A stretch of DNA of 34,283 bases from Flemingiibacterium sp045579745 (GCA_045579745.1 JAZNMQ010000052.1:1-34283), one strand, 5' to 3'; shown: positions 15,179 through 23,124, counted from the first letter of the stretch. Numbers and translations: made by a program. Notes: generated by a model not told the origin, from the sequence alone.

Positions 15179-16643
15179 TGTCGGAACATCGGGCACAAAG
15201 AGCGTGCTTTTCGATACGCTCGGAAATGTCATCGCATCTGCACTTGTTGAATATCCCATGTATCAGCCGGCTAACGGCTGGGCTGAGCAGGATCCTGAGG
15301 ATTGGTGGAATGCCGCTTCCTCGACCCTTACCGAGCTTTCCAAGAAGGCTGTTGACGGCAAGATCGTTGGTATTGGTATTTCCGGTCAGATGCACAGCCT
15401 TGTTCTTCTTGACAAGGACAACAACGTAATCAGAAGAGCTATTCTTTGGTGCGACCAGAGAACCGGTGCTGAATGTGCTGAAATCGAGCAGATCATCGGC
15501 AGAAAGCGTCTTATTGAAATTACAGCCAATCCCGCACTTACCGGCTTCACGGCAGGCAAGATCATGTGGGTCAAGAAGCACGAGCCCGAAAACTTCGCAA
15601 AATGCGCACACATTCTGCTTGCTAAGGACTATATCCGCTTCAAGCTGACGGGCGAATTTGCAACTGAGGTTTCGGACGCGGCAGGAATGCAGCTTCTTGA
15701 TGTTCCAAACAGATGCTGGAGCAAGGAAGTCTGCGACAAGCTTGGTATTGACATGTCCCTGCTCGCAAAGGTTCACGAGAGCCCTGATGTTACCGGATAT
15801 GTTACAAAAGAGGTTGCCGAAATGACAGGTCTTCCCTGCGGCATTCCGGTTGCAGGCGGTGCCGGCGATAACGCTGCTGCTGCTATCGGCTCGGGAGTTT
15901 GCGAATCGGGCAAGGCTTTCACAACCATCGGAACAAGCGGTGTCGTTTTCGCTCACACAGGTGAGCCGATAATCGATCCCGAGGGCAGAATTCACACATT
16001 CTGCGCGGCTGTTCCCGGAACATGGCATGTTATGGGTGTTACTCAGTCGGCAGGTCTGTCGCTCAACTGGTTCAGAGGCAGCTTCGCTTCCGATATGTCC
16101 TACAAGGCTATTGACGAGGAAGCTTCAAAGCTTCCAATAGGCTCGGATAAGCTTTTATATCTTCCCTATCTCATGGGCGAGAGAACTCCTATCCTTGATG
16201 CTAATGCAAGAGGCGTATTCTTCGGACTTACCACGCTCCACACAAAGGCACATCTCGCAAGAGCGGTTATGGAGGGCGTTTCCTATTCGCTTAACGACTG
16301 TCTTGGCATTCTCGATGAAGTCGGCATAAAGCTTGACGACATGGTGCTTTGCGGCGGCGGCGGAAAGAGCAAGTTCTGGAGAGATATGATCTCCGATGTA
16401 TACGGACTTCCGATCAAAACGCTTGTTTCGGATGAGAGCGCTGCACTCGGTGTTGCAATCCTCGCAGGCGTTGCTGCAGGCGTGTATTCTTCGGTTGCAG
16501 AGGGCTGCAAGCTCACTGTTAAGGAAAAGAGCGTGCGTGAGCCGGATGCCAAAAACCACGCTGAATACATGAAATATTACGGTCTTTACAAGAGCTTATA
16601 CCCTGCACTTAAGGATAAGTTCGAAGCACTCAATTCGCTTTAA
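15150..16643 (+). CDS. xylB: Xylulokinase
   Basis: A 497-residue FGGY-family sugar kinase that phosphorylates D-xylulose to xylulose 5-phosphate, feeding the pentose phosphate pathway. The N-terminal phosphate loop is GIDVGTSGTKSVLFD. GISGQMHSLVLLDKD and ILWCDQRT are xylulokinase-specific, with the catalytic Asp expected in AGGAGDNAAAAIGSG. The ATP-binding region is VLCGGGGKSKFWRDM. Length is normal for XylB (about 490-500). The ATG at 15150 is fixed by the family's N-terminus although no ribosome binding site is adjacent; the upstream AAAGGAA is separated from it by a hairpin. Partner of xylA; the GH3 gene follows. Confidence 0.97.
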   Translation: MEKQYLIGIDVGTSGTKSVLFDTLGNVIASALVEYPMYQPANGWAEQDPEDWWNAASSTLTELSKKAVDGKIVGIGISGQMHSLVLLDKDNNVIRRAILWCDQRTGAECAEIEQIIGRKRLIEITANPALTGFTAGKIMWVKKHEPENFAKCAHILLAKDYIRFKLTGEFATEVSDAAGMQLLDVPNRCWSKEVCDKLGIDMSLLAKVHESPDVTGYVTKEVAEMTGLPCGIPVAGGAGDNAAAAIGSGVCESGKAFTTIGTSGVVFAHTGEPIIDPEGRIHTFCAAVPGTWHVMGVTQSAGLSLNWFRGSFASDMSYKAIDEEASKLPIGSDKLLYLPYLMGERTPILDANARGVFFGLTTLHTKAHLARAVMEGVSYSLNDCLGILDEVGIKLDDMVLCGGGGKSKFWRDMISDVYGLPIKTLVSDESAALGVAILAGVAAGVYSSVAEGCKLTVKEKSVREPDAKNHAEYMKYYGLYKSLYPALKDKFEALNSL

Positions 16644-16650
16644 TTTAAAG

Positions 16651-16686
16651 AACGGCTGTGCGTGGCTCATTGTCCGTACAGCCGTT
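16651..16686 (+). terminator. Partial terminator or attenuator between xylB and the GH3 gene
   Basis: A 9-bp stem AACGGCTGT/ACAGCCGTT encloses an 18-base loop and is followed by TATTGTAA rather than a clean T run. It probably reduces, not stops, transcription into the GH3 gene. Confidence 0.55.
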
Positions 16687-16720
16687 TATTGTAAATTCAA
16701 TTATAGAAAGGGCTTTTATC

Positions 16721-18607
16721 ATGACATTTATGGAAAGAGCTAAAGAGCTTGTTGCCAAGATGACGCTCGAAGAAAAAGCTTCGCAGATGCGCTTTGACGC
16801 TCCGGCTATCGAAAGACTCGGCGTTCCTGCTTACAACTGGTGGAACGAATGTCTGCACGGCGTTGCACGAGCTGGTGCCGCAACCGTTTTCCCTCAGGCA
16901 ATCGGCATGGCTGCGAGCTTCAACACCGACCTCATGTACAAGGTTGCAACCGCTATCTCGGATGAAGCAAGAGCTAAGTACAATGAGTTCAAGAAATTCG
17001 GCTACACAGAAATTTATCAAGGCCTTACCTATTGGTCGCCCAACATCAACATTTTCCGCGATCCTCGTTGGGGCAGAGGTCATGAAACATACGGCGAGGA
17101 CCCATATTTAACCGGCCGTATGGGCGTTTCATTTATCAAGGGCTTGCAGGGAGAAGGCAAATACCGCAAGCTTGACGCTACTATAAAGCACTACGCTGTT
17201 CACAGCGGTCCCGAGCCCAAGCGCCACGAGTTTGACGCTCGTCCGACTGAAAAGGATCTCTACGAAACCTATCTTTGGGCGTTCAAGTATTGCATTGACA
17301 ACGCTGATCCCTCGGCGGTTATGGGTGCATACAACCGTGTTGACGGCGAGCCCTGCTGCGGAAGCAAGAAGCTCCTTCAGGACATTCTCTTTGGCGAGCT
17401 TGGATTTAAGGGCTATGTTGTTTCTGACTGTGGAGCTATTGCTGACTTCCACAATCATCACAAGGTAACCGACAACGCTGCCGAAAGCAGCGCGCTTGCA
17501 GTTAATAACGGCTGTATTCTCAACTGCGGCAGCGCATTCGACGCTCTTCTTGATGCTGTTGAGGACAAGCTTATTTCCGAGGAAACGATCACTGCGGCTG
17601 TTGAAAAGCTTTTCGAGGCTCGTTTCAGACTCGGTATGTTCGACGACGACTGCGAATACGACAATATCCCGTTTGATGTTGTTGAATGCGACGAGCACAC
17701 AGAGCTCAACCGCAAGATGGCTCAGGAGAGCCTGGTGCTTCTCAAGAATGACGGCATACTTCCCCTGAAGGCAGGTCAGAAGATCGCTGTAATCGGCCCT
17801 AACGCCGACGAAAAGAACGTTCTCCTTGGTAACTACAACGGTGCTCCCTCTACATACACTACCCTCCTGCGCGGCATTCAGGAAGCCAACGGCAAGAACA
17901 ATGTTAAATATGCCGCAGGCTGCCACATTTATCGCGATGTTCGCGGAAACTGGGAGGAGCGTCCGCTGAACGAGGCGCTTGTTGCTGTAAAGAATTCCGA
18001 CGTTGTAATCATGTGCATGGGTCTTAATCCTCAGATGGAGGGTGAAGAAACTGACGGCTACAACAGCGCACACGGCGGCGACAAGGGAGATATTGAGCTT
18101 CCTAAATCTCAGATGAACTTATTTAACGCGGTTGTAGCACTCGGAAAGCCGATCATCTTCGTTAACGTCAGCGGAAGCTGCTTGAATCTCTGTGAGGCTG
18201 ATGCTAAGTGTAACGCCGTTATTCAGTGCTTCTACCCCGGCGCAGAAGGCGGTCACGCGCTCGCAGACGTTATCTTCGGAAAGGTTTCACCGAGCGGAAG
18301 ACTTCCTGTCAGCTTCTACAAGTCTACCGATGATCTCCCCGATTTCGAGGATTACAGCATGGAGAACCGCACCTACAAGTTCTTCAAGGGCGAATGCCTC
18401 TATGACTTCGGCTTCGGTCTGACTTACTCGGATATTGTTGAAACTAAGATCGACGAGAACACTGTTGAGGTTTACAACAAGGGCACATGGGATACCGACT
18501 ATTCGGTTCTCAAGTTCGAATACATTCCTCACAAGAATCTCTGCGATTTCAAGAAGATCCACATTCGCGCAGGCGAAAAGGTTATCGTCAAGTTCGACGG
18601 TAAATAA
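16721..18607 (+). CDS. Glycoside hydrolase family 3, probable intracellular beta-xylosidase
   Basis: A 628-residue GH3 enzyme with no signal peptide, so it acts on short oligosaccharides already imported. The N-terminal barrel contains NWWNECLHGVARAG, SPNINIFRDPRWGRGHETYGEDPYL and KHYAVHSGPEPKRHEFDA. The nucleophile is Asp236 in GYVVSDCGAI. The second domain carries VIGPNAD and the likely acid/base region EGEETDGYN...GDIELPKSQ. The wording is that of beta-xylosidases rather than beta-glucosidases, and the operon with xylA/xylB agrees. The fibronectin-III domain at the C-terminus is cut short: the protein ends soon after FGFGLTYS, 60-70 residues below the usual length. AGAAAGGG about 8 bases upstream fixes the ATG at 16721. 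Confidence 0.92.
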   Translation: MTFMERAKELVAKMTLEEKASQMRFDAPAIERLGVPAYNWWNECLHGVARAGAATVFPQAIGMAASFNTDLMYKVATAISDEARAKYNEFKKFGYTEIYQGLTYWSPNINIFRDPRWGRGHETYGEDPYLTGRMGVSFIKGLQGEGKYRKLDATIKHYAVHSGPEPKRHEFDARPTEKDLYETYLWAFKYCIDNADPSAVMGAYNRVDGEPCCGSKKLLQDILFGELGFKGYVVSDCGAIADFHNHHKVTDNAAESSALAVNNGCILNCGSAFDALLDAVEDKLISEETITAAVEKLFEARFRLGMFDDDCEYDNIPFDVVECDEHTELNRKMAQESLVLLKNDGILPLKAGQKIAVIGPNADEKNVLLGNYNGAPSTYTTLLRGIQEANGKNNVKYAAGCHIYRDVRGNWEERPLNEALVAVKNSDVVIMCMGLNPQMEGEETDGYNSAHGGDKGDIELPKSQMNLFNAVVALGKPIIFVNVSGSCLNLCEADAKCNAVIQCFYPGAEGGHALADVIFGKVSPSGRLPVSFYKSTDDLPDFEDYSMENRTYKFFKGECLYDFGFGLTYSDIVETKIDENTVEVYNKGTWDTDYSVLKFEYIPHKNLCDFKKIHIRAGEKVIVKFDGK

Positions 18608-18616
18608 CAGAATAAT

Positions 18617-18651
18617 CTCAGGCGGTTGTACATGCAGCCGCCTGAATTTTT
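18617..18651 (+). terminator. Terminator of the xyl operon
   Basis: An 8-bp stem TCAGGCGG/CCGCCTGA (18618-18645) followed by ATTTTTA, ten bases after the GH3 stop. Confidence 0.85.
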
Positions 18652-18660
18652 AAACCACTC

Positions 18661-18780
18661 ACCCGGCGTCGAGCCGGATTTCATCCCCGCAGGGAATTTC
18701 ATCATCAAAGATGATTTCACCCACCCGCATGGGTGGTTTTAGTTGAAAACCCGCCTTGTGAAAACAAGTCGTTTTTTCTG
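18661..18780. repeat. Hairpin-array element, copy 1
   Basis: A chain of four short hairpins (CGGC..GCCG, CCC..GGG, ATCATC-AAA-GATGAT, CCACCC-GCAT-GGGTGG) joined mostly by ATTTCATC/ATTTCAC-type linkers. It ends in TTTAGTTGAAAACCCGCCTTGTGAAAACAAGTCG plus a T run and TTCTG. Copy 2 ends in nearly the same sequence, and there it forms the tRNA-Leu terminator. Stem sequences differ from copy 2 while linkers and tail are kept. I cannot name a family. The stretch 18781-18846 between the copies shows nothing else. Confidence 0.7.
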
Positions 18781-18846
18781 TCTATGGGCTATAAAAAAGA
18801 TATTTTGCGTTTTTTGCAATCGGATTTTAACCTTCACAGTTATAAG

Positions 18847-19051
18847 TGAAATCGTGGCGATGCCACGATGAAATCCTCGCTTCGTTCGGATGAAATCTTC
18901 CGCTATAGGCGGAAGATGAAATTAAATCCGCCTCTCCTATCCCCGCGAAGCGGGATTTCATCGCGAAGCGATTTCATCCATGAAAGTGGATTTATTCCGC
19001 CATCGGCGGATTTAGTTGAAAAACCGACTTGTAAAAACAAGTCGGTTTTTC
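18847..19051. repeat. Hairpin-array element, copy 2, ending in the tRNA-Leu terminator
   Basis: At least six hairpins: CGTGG-CGATG-CCACG, TCC..GGA, ATCTTCCGC-TATAG-GCGGAAGAT, CCCGC-GAA-GCGGG, ATCGC-GAA-GCGAT, ATCCA..TGGAT and TCCGCC-ATC-GGCGGA. They are separated by GATGAAAT/ATTTCATC linkers, which are themselves reverse complements. Stems vary, linkers stay. The element ends in TTTAGTTGAAAAACCGACTTGT..., a terminator that abuts the 3' end of tRNA-Leu. Confidence 0.75.
19019..19050. terminator. Bidirectional terminator at the 3' end of tRNA-Leu
   Basis: A perfect 12-bp stem AAACCGACTTGT/ACAAGTCGGTTT with an AAAA loop, and a T run on both sides when read on either strand (GGTTTTTC). It stops the minus-strand tRNA transcript one to four bases after CCA. 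Confidence 0.85.
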
Positions 19052-19138
19052 TGGTGCAGGTAACAGGAATTGAACCTGCATGACCTTGCGATCACTAGAA
19101 CCTGAATCTAGCGCGTCTGCCAGTTCCGCCATACCTGC
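19052..19138 (-). tRNA. tRNA-Leu (anticodon CAG), CCA encoded
   Basis: The minus strand folds as a complete tRNA: 7-bp acceptor stem GCAGGTA/TACCTGC, anticodon arm CTAGA-TTCAGGT-TCTAG with anticodon CAG, a long class II variable arm (TGATCGCAAGGTCA) as in tRNA-Leu, T arm CAGGTTCAATTCCTG, discriminator A and an encoded CCA. It is read from a consensus promoter upstream of a decayed second tRNA-Leu. Confidence 0.95.
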
Positions 19139-19179
19139 GTATTATATTTAGCTGTTGATTTTTACACGAAGCAGCTCTC

Positions 19180-19270
19180 CGAGGCGGGGCTTGTATCAAG
19201 CCGTTAAGGCGTTCATCGATGGGACGCTGCTTGAATCTTGTGCGTCTGTCAATTACGCCAACCCACGTAT
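19180..19270 (-). pseudogene. Relic of a tRNA-Leu (CAA) gene
   Basis: On the minus strand the 5' part reads like a tRNA-Leu: acceptor-like CGTGGGT, then TGGCGTAATTGACAGACGC (the Leu D-arm pattern) and CACAAGATTCAAGC with a CAA anticodon in the right place. From there pairing fails: the 3' side of the anticodon stem is AGCGT instead of TCTTG, no normal T arm follows and no partner for the acceptor stem is found. It lies between a consensus promoter and the intact tRNA-Leu, so it was probably the first of a tandem pair. Confidence 0.55.
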
Positions 19271-19300
19271 TTGTCTTAGCTTTAAGCTTCAACAGATGTT

Positions 19301-19329
19301 ATTATACCATATCATACATGGTTTGTCAA
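19301..19329 (-). promoter_or_regulatory. Consensus promoter for the tRNA-Leu transcript
   Basis: On the minus strand TTGACA (19329-19324), 17 bases, TATAAT (19306-19301): a perfect match, reading into the tRNA relic and then tRNA-Leu. Confidence 0.9.
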
Positions 19330-19349
19330 GAAGTTTTCGAACATTTTTT

Positions 19350-19386
19350 GACCGTGCCGACGAGTTAAATCGGCACGGTCTTTTTT
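19350..19386 (+). terminator. Strong hairpin with T run only on the plus strand
   Basis: An 11-bp perfect stem GACCGTGCCGA/TCGGCACGGTC followed on the plus strand by TTTTTT. On the minus strand, where the adjacent foldase gene is transcribed, the stem is followed by AAAAAA. Seen strictly, it terminates plus-strand transcription, although no plus-strand gene precedes it closely. Confidence 0.65.
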
Positions 19387-19389
19387 GCA

Positions 19390-20376
19390 TTATGAGAGAT
19401 TTACGAAATCCATTCCCTTTCCGTATGAGGTGTATTCGACCTCTATGGAGTCAATTAGTGGATAGAATTTCTCGTAAAATTTCGAATAAGAATAGCTCTC
19501 GAAAATTTCGTCGCGATGGGTCTTCATATACGCTTCGTTTTTTTCGCAGCGCTTGACTATATGAAATCCGTAAGGCGATTCAACAACCACGCTGTATTCT
19601 CCGACTGCAAGCTTTGATACCGTTTCCCATATTTCATCAAGCGCGTCATATTTCATCGTATAATATCCGTGCTCCGGCGGAAGGTCAACCTCATTATAGT
19701 CGCTGTATTCGCGCATGATATCCTCGAATACTGCCCCCTCGGAAAGCTTCTTCAGAGCTTCCTCAGCACGCTTTTGCGCAATACTGCGGGTTTCGTCTGA
19801 AGTATACTGTACAAAAACCTCCTTGACGCAGACAACGTCATCGCTCTGCAGCGCTGCGTCTATTGAAGCCTCATCTGTTGCAAGCTCGCCTTTCTCTTTC
19901 ATTTTATCAAGTATCGAATAAGCGAGCATGGATTCAAGCGTCATTTCGCGAAAGAGGTCGTCTGTGAGGTACTGCTCGCGTAGTGCGATGAGGTAGGTTT
20001 CATCATCTCCGCACGAGGCTCTGTAGCTCTCTACATACTGCTTTGCCGATTCGGTATTTTCCTTTGACAGCTTTGCACCGTACTTCTCTGCCATTATTAC
20101 AAGTCCGTGCTTGTTTTTGACGTTATCCTCGCACAATGCCTTCAGTCTTGCGACGTCATCCGCATTGAGAGTGGCATCCGCGCCGAAAATATCGCGCTTA
20201 TTATTAAGATAAAAATATCTGTATTCCTGATATTCAACCTTCTCGCCGCCTACGGTCATAACAATCTTCTTATCCTGCGCCGTCGGTGAGAGATCAACTC
20301 CCGAGCCACCGCATGAAGTCGAAAATATTATTGAAAAAGCAAGCGCGCCTGCTGCTATCATTCTTGTAATACTCAA
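19390..20376 (-). CDS. PrsA/SurA-like peptidyl-prolyl isomerase lipoprotein
   Basis: A 328-residue exported foldase. The N-terminus is a lipoprotein signal with lipobox F-S-T-S-C followed by GGSG. Residues about 35-190 form a helical SurA_N-like chaperone part (VGGEKVEYQEYRYFYL). Residues about 190-285 form a parvulin-type domain (VCVKEVFVQYTSDE, FEDIMREYSDYN, LAVGEYSVVVESPYGFHIVKR). It should sit on the outer face of the membrane and help secreted proteins fold. The start used is TTG at 20376 with AGAGGTAG about 8 bases upstream; an ATG five codons later also gives a good signal peptide. TATAAT at 20426-20421 on the minus strand is a possible -10 with a poor -35. It ends next to the tRNA-Leu promoter. 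Confidence 0.85.
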   Translation of the reverse strand: MSITRMIAAGALAFSIIFSTSCGGSGVDLSPTAQDKKIVMTVGGEKVEYQEYRYFYLNNKRDIFGADATLNADDVARLKALCEDNVKNKHGLVIMAEKYGAKLSKENTESAKQYVESYRASCGDDETYLIALREQYLTDDLFREMTLESMLAYSILDKMKEKGELATDEASIDAALQSDDVVCVKEVFVQYTSDETRSIAQKRAEEALKKLSEGAVFEDIMREYSDYNEVDLPPEHGYYTMKYDALDEIWETVSKLAVGEYSVVVESPYGFHIVKRCEKNEAYMKTHRDEIFESYSYSKFYEKFYPLIDSIEVEYTSYGKGMDFVNLS

Positions 20377-20426
20377 TTTAAAGCTACCTCTGACTTTCAG
20401 ATATTTGTGTAATTAATGTTATTATA

Positions 20427-20610
20427 AAATACAAATGTGACAGTTGTGTGACGATTTGCAAAAATACCAAAAATTCTCTCGGAAATTTTGTTAAATACAA
20501 TGACGCACAGTGACGAGCTTTGCTCTGCGAAGGAGGTCTGCACGGTGATATAATCAACTCATAAAAAGAACAAACGCGCTGATGAGTCAGAAGGGCGCGG
20601 AAAGGACAGT
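20427..20610 (+). promoter_or_regulatory. Start region of the phage-type cassette with extended -10 promoter
   Basis: TGATATAAT (20546-20554) is a TGn-extended -10; the -35 position is weak (CTGCGA/TGCGAA near 20525-20531). The region also holds a 17-codon open frame (20503-20556) whose codons run into the promoter -10 and which has no ribosome binding site, so it is not called. AAAGGA precedes the first cassette gene. Confidence 0.5.
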
Positions 20611-20937
20611 ATGGCAAAAATTTCAAAACGCAATCTTATCACGATGATCAGAGAATACATCGACGAATGCCGCCTTAGCGACACCAAAAAGCCGATCTTC
20701 GCAAACGTTGCGGGCTTTTGCAGATTTGCAGGCATTTCCGTCAGCGAATTTCTTACGTTCAAGCGGAAGTTCCCTGCTGAATTCGAAAATGCAGGTGCTT
20801 ACTTTGAGGATGCGGCTTTAAACTCAGGTGCTACAGCTTCTCTTGTGGGCTTATATCTTCGCGAATACGGTTTTTGGGGAGCTCCATCCGAGGAAGACGT
20901 GGAATGCGAGCATGACGGCTATGCTGACGGTATTTAA
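20611..20937 (+). CDS. Phage small terminase-like protein
   Basis: A 108-residue soluble protein directly upstream of the large terminase (3-base gap). The pattern of a helical N-terminus, then FANVAGFCRFAGISVSEFLTFKRKFPAEFENAGAYFEDAAL as a helix-turn-helix-like block, then LVGLYLREYGFW, resembles small terminase (DNA-recognition) subunits of short-tailed phages of Firmicutes. Its expected role is to recognise the packaging site and hand DNA to the large subunit. AAAGGA lies 8 bases before the ATG. It is the first gene of the cassette. Assignment rests on position and pattern, not on a catalytic motif. Confidence 0.7.
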   Translation: MAKISKRNLITMIREYIDECRLSDTKKPIFANVAGFCRFAGISVSEFLTFKRKFPAEFENAGAYFEDAALNSGATASLVGLYLREYGFWGAPSEEDVECEHDGYADGI

Positions 20938-20940
20938 ATC

Positions 20941-22212
20941 ATGAAGCTAACCGGCAAACCCAATCAAAAGCAAGCGGAATTTTTCCGTTCAACAGCCCGT
21001 TTCACTGCATACGGCGGATCTCGCGGCGGCGGCAAAAGCTGGGCGCTTCGCCGCAAGCTCATTCTTCTTTGCATGCGCTACCCGGGCATTCACTGCATGA
21101 TAGTTCGCCGAACGCTTTCCGAGCTGAGGCAAAATCACGTTATCCCTCTCCTGAGGGAAATCGGTTCCTCAGTTCCCTATTCGGCAGGCGAGCGGATATT
21201 CCGTTTTAAAAACGGAAGCCGCATTGACCTCGGCTATCTCTCCTGCGACAGCGACACGCTTCGCTATCAAGGTCAGGAATACGATATTATCGCCATTGAC
21301 GAGGCAACTCAAATCACAGAATATCAGTTTTCAACGCTAAAGGGTTGTCTTCGAGGTGTGGGGAGCTTTCCGCGCCGAATGTATCTGACCTGCAATCCAG
21401 GCGGTGTCGGTCACGCTTGGTTCAAGCGGCTGTTCATCGACCGCAAATTCCGCGAGGGCGAGCGTTCTGAGGATTACCGTTTCATCAGGGCAAGTGTTCG
21501 CGACAACACGGTGCTTATGGAAAATGACCCCGATTACATTGCAACGCTTGAAAGTCTTCCGGATATGCTTCGTTCGGCGTGGCTTGACGGAAACTGGGAT
21601 GTTTTCGAGGGGCAGTTCTTCCCCGAATTCTCACGCGAGCGGCATGTTATTATGCCAAAGCAGCTTGAATCGCATCAGAAATTTGCGGCGTTCGATTACG
21701 GCTTTGACCGATTTGCGCTTCTCATTATTTCTGTCGTCGGCGACACGATCTATGTCACTCGCGAATTCTGCAAATCGGGGCTGACCCTCTCCGAGGCAGG
21801 CGAGGCGCTTGCTAAGGTTTGCTCAGAGGAAGGCGGTATCACCTATGCGGTCGCCTCTCCCGATCTATGGAACAGGCGGCAGGATACGGGCTACAGCGGC
21901 GTTGAGATCATCTCACGTCTATATGGCACCCCACCGCTGATCAAGGCTGACAATCGCCGTATTCCCGGCTGGAGAGCAGTTCGCGACAAGCTAAACGGCA
22001 AGCTTAAAATTTTCTCGACCTGCGATGAGCTTATTCGCTCAATGGAGGCTCTGCTTTGTGACAAGACCGTCGCTGAGGATGCCTCGGGCGAGCCGCACGA
22101 TGTAACACACACTCCCGAGGCTCTCCGATACGCAATAATGTCGCGCCCCGATGCCGCATCAAGCACAACCGTCACGACTTCAAAAAGCATCTCATCGTTT
22201 TTAAGCTATTAA
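20941..22212 (+). CDS. Phage large terminase (packaging ATPase/nuclease)
   Basis: A 423-residue packaging motor. The ATPase domain has an adenine-binding NQKQ at 8-11, Walker A GGSRGGGKS at 25-33, Walker B IIAID120-E121 and the coupling motif YLTCNPGG at about 150. The C-terminal RNase H-like nuclease has its metal-binding Asp in FAAFDYGFDRF, a second in VASPDLW and a third in GEPHDVTHTPEALRYA. All parts of both activities look intact, and there are no stops or frameshifts. The role is to pump DNA into a preformed head and cut it. No clear ribosome binding site; translation is probably coupled to the gene 3 bases upstream. Confidence 0.93.
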   Translation: MKLTGKPNQKQAEFFRSTARFTAYGGSRGGGKSWALRRKLILLCMRYPGIHCMIVRRTLSELRQNHVIPLLREIGSSVPYSAGERIFRFKNGSRIDLGYLSCDSDTLRYQGQEYDIIAIDEATQITEYQFSTLKGCLRGVGSFPRRMYLTCNPGGVGHAWFKRLFIDRKFREGERSEDYRFIRASVRDNTVLMENDPDYIATLESLPDMLRSAWLDGNWDVFEGQFFPEFSRERHVIMPKQLESHQKFAAFDYGFDRFALLIISVVGDTIYVTREFCKSGLTLSEAGEALAKVCSEEGGITYAVASPDLWNRRQDTGYSGVEIISRLYGTPPLIKADNRRIPGWRAVRDKLNGKLKIFSTCDELIRSMEALLCDKTVAEDASGEPHDVTHTPEALRYAIMSRPDAASSTTVTTSKSISSFLSY

Positions 22213-22279
22213 CCCGGTATTTCCGTTCTCATCCTAGGCGAGCGCGGTTATATAAATTATTATTTTATGGAGGCTTATC
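22213..22279 (+). other. Short gap before the coat gene
   Basis: An AT-rich 67-base gap with a good ribosome binding site (ATGGAGG) for the next gene. TATAAA/TTATTT stretches could serve as a -10, but there is no convincing -35. Confidence 0.4.
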
Positions 22280-23101
22280 ATGGCTATTTCTAACTTTATT
22301 CCTTCCGTTTGGAGCGAAACGCTCCTCACACAGCTCGACCGCGAATACATCGGTGTTCGCAACTGTAATCGCGATTTCGAGGGCGATATCAAGGACAAGG
22401 GCTCATCTGTCAGAATTTCGGGCATCGGCGCAATCTCTGTCTTTGATTACACTAAGGACACCGATATGGACGCTCCCGAAACGCTCACCGACAGCGCAAC
22501 TACACTCTACATCAATCAGGCGAAGGCTTTCAACTTCCAGATCGATGATGTTGACAAGGCTCAGGCACAGCCCAAGCTTATGCAGGCGGCAATGAGTCAG
22601 GCGGCGGCAGCTCTTGCTGAAGCGGCAGACAAGTATGTTTACTCTCTCTTCCTTGAAGCTACCAATGATAACAAGATCACTCTTGACAATGTTACTCCCG
22701 AGAATATACTCGGCCTTATCATTCAGGCCCGTCAGAAGCTTCTCATGAACAATGTCAACAGCAACACACCTACCTCTCTTGAAGTAACTCCCGAAATTGC
22801 AGCTATCTTAATGCAGTCCAAGGTTCTTCAGGCAACCGACAATTCCGATGTTATCGAAAACGGTTCGCTCGGCAAGCTTTTCGGCTTTGACATTTACGTT
22901 TCTCCGAACGTTGTTAAGGCAGGCACTCGTCATAAGTGTATCGCTCGCACAAAGCGTGCGGTAGCTTTCGCTGAGCAGCTCAACGAGATTGAGGCTTATC
23001 GCCCCGAAACCCGTTTTGCAGATGCTCTCAAGGGTCTGCATCTTTACGGCGCGAAGGTCGTTTTCCCCAACGAATTCCTCGTTCTCGACCTCTCTATCTG
23101 A
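22280..23101 (+). CDS. Major capsid (coat) protein, P22-coat-like
   Basis: A 273-residue protein opening NFIPSVWSETLLTQLDREYIG, the entry pattern of P22-coat-like HK97-fold capsid proteins ('F-I-P-x-x-W-S-x-x-L-L'). It continues with the family's RDFEGDIKDKGSSVRI and FQIDDVDKAQAQ segments. It would form the icosahedral shell. Length is near the lower end for this fold, fitting a small head. GGAGG lies 7 bases before the ATG, and a 9-bp GC-rich hairpin follows the stop, both consistent with the coat being made in excess. Codon bias is stronger than in the rest of the cassette. The frame is intact. Confidence 0.88.
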   Translation: MAISNFIPSVWSETLLTQLDREYIGVRNCNRDFEGDIKDKGSSVRISGIGAISVFDYTKDTDMDAPETLTDSATTLYINQAKAFNFQIDDVDKAQAQPKLMQAAMSQAAAALAEAADKYVYSLFLEATNDNKITLDNVTPENILGLIIQARQKLLMNNVNSNTPTSLEVTPEIAAILMQSKVLQATDNSDVIENGSLGKLFGFDIYVSPNVVKAGTRHKCIARTKRAVAFAEQLNEIEAYRPETRFADALKGLHLYGAKVVFPNEFLVLDLSI

Positions 23102-23124
23102 TTTTCGCTGAGCGCTTTTCGCAC

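Noticed and set aside
15165..16028. Antisense open frame of 287 codons opposite xylB
   Set aside because: Same cause; no start signal and no recognisable protein.
17129..18073. Antisense open frame of 314 codons opposite the GH3 gene
   Set aside because: Shadow of a codon-biased gene; no promoter or ribosome site.
18661..19051. CRISPR array
   Set aside because: Units are unequal in length, the constant parts are only about 8 bases and are self-complementary, the variable parts are hairpins rather than spacers, and no cas gene is present.
19180..19270. tRNA-Leu interrupted by a group I intron
   Set aside because: The sequence after the anticodon loop is far too short for such an intron and never resumes the tRNA 3' half.
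20503..20556. 17-codon ORF before the small terminase gene
   Set aside because: No ribosome binding site, and its last codons overlap the extended -10 of the cassette promoter.
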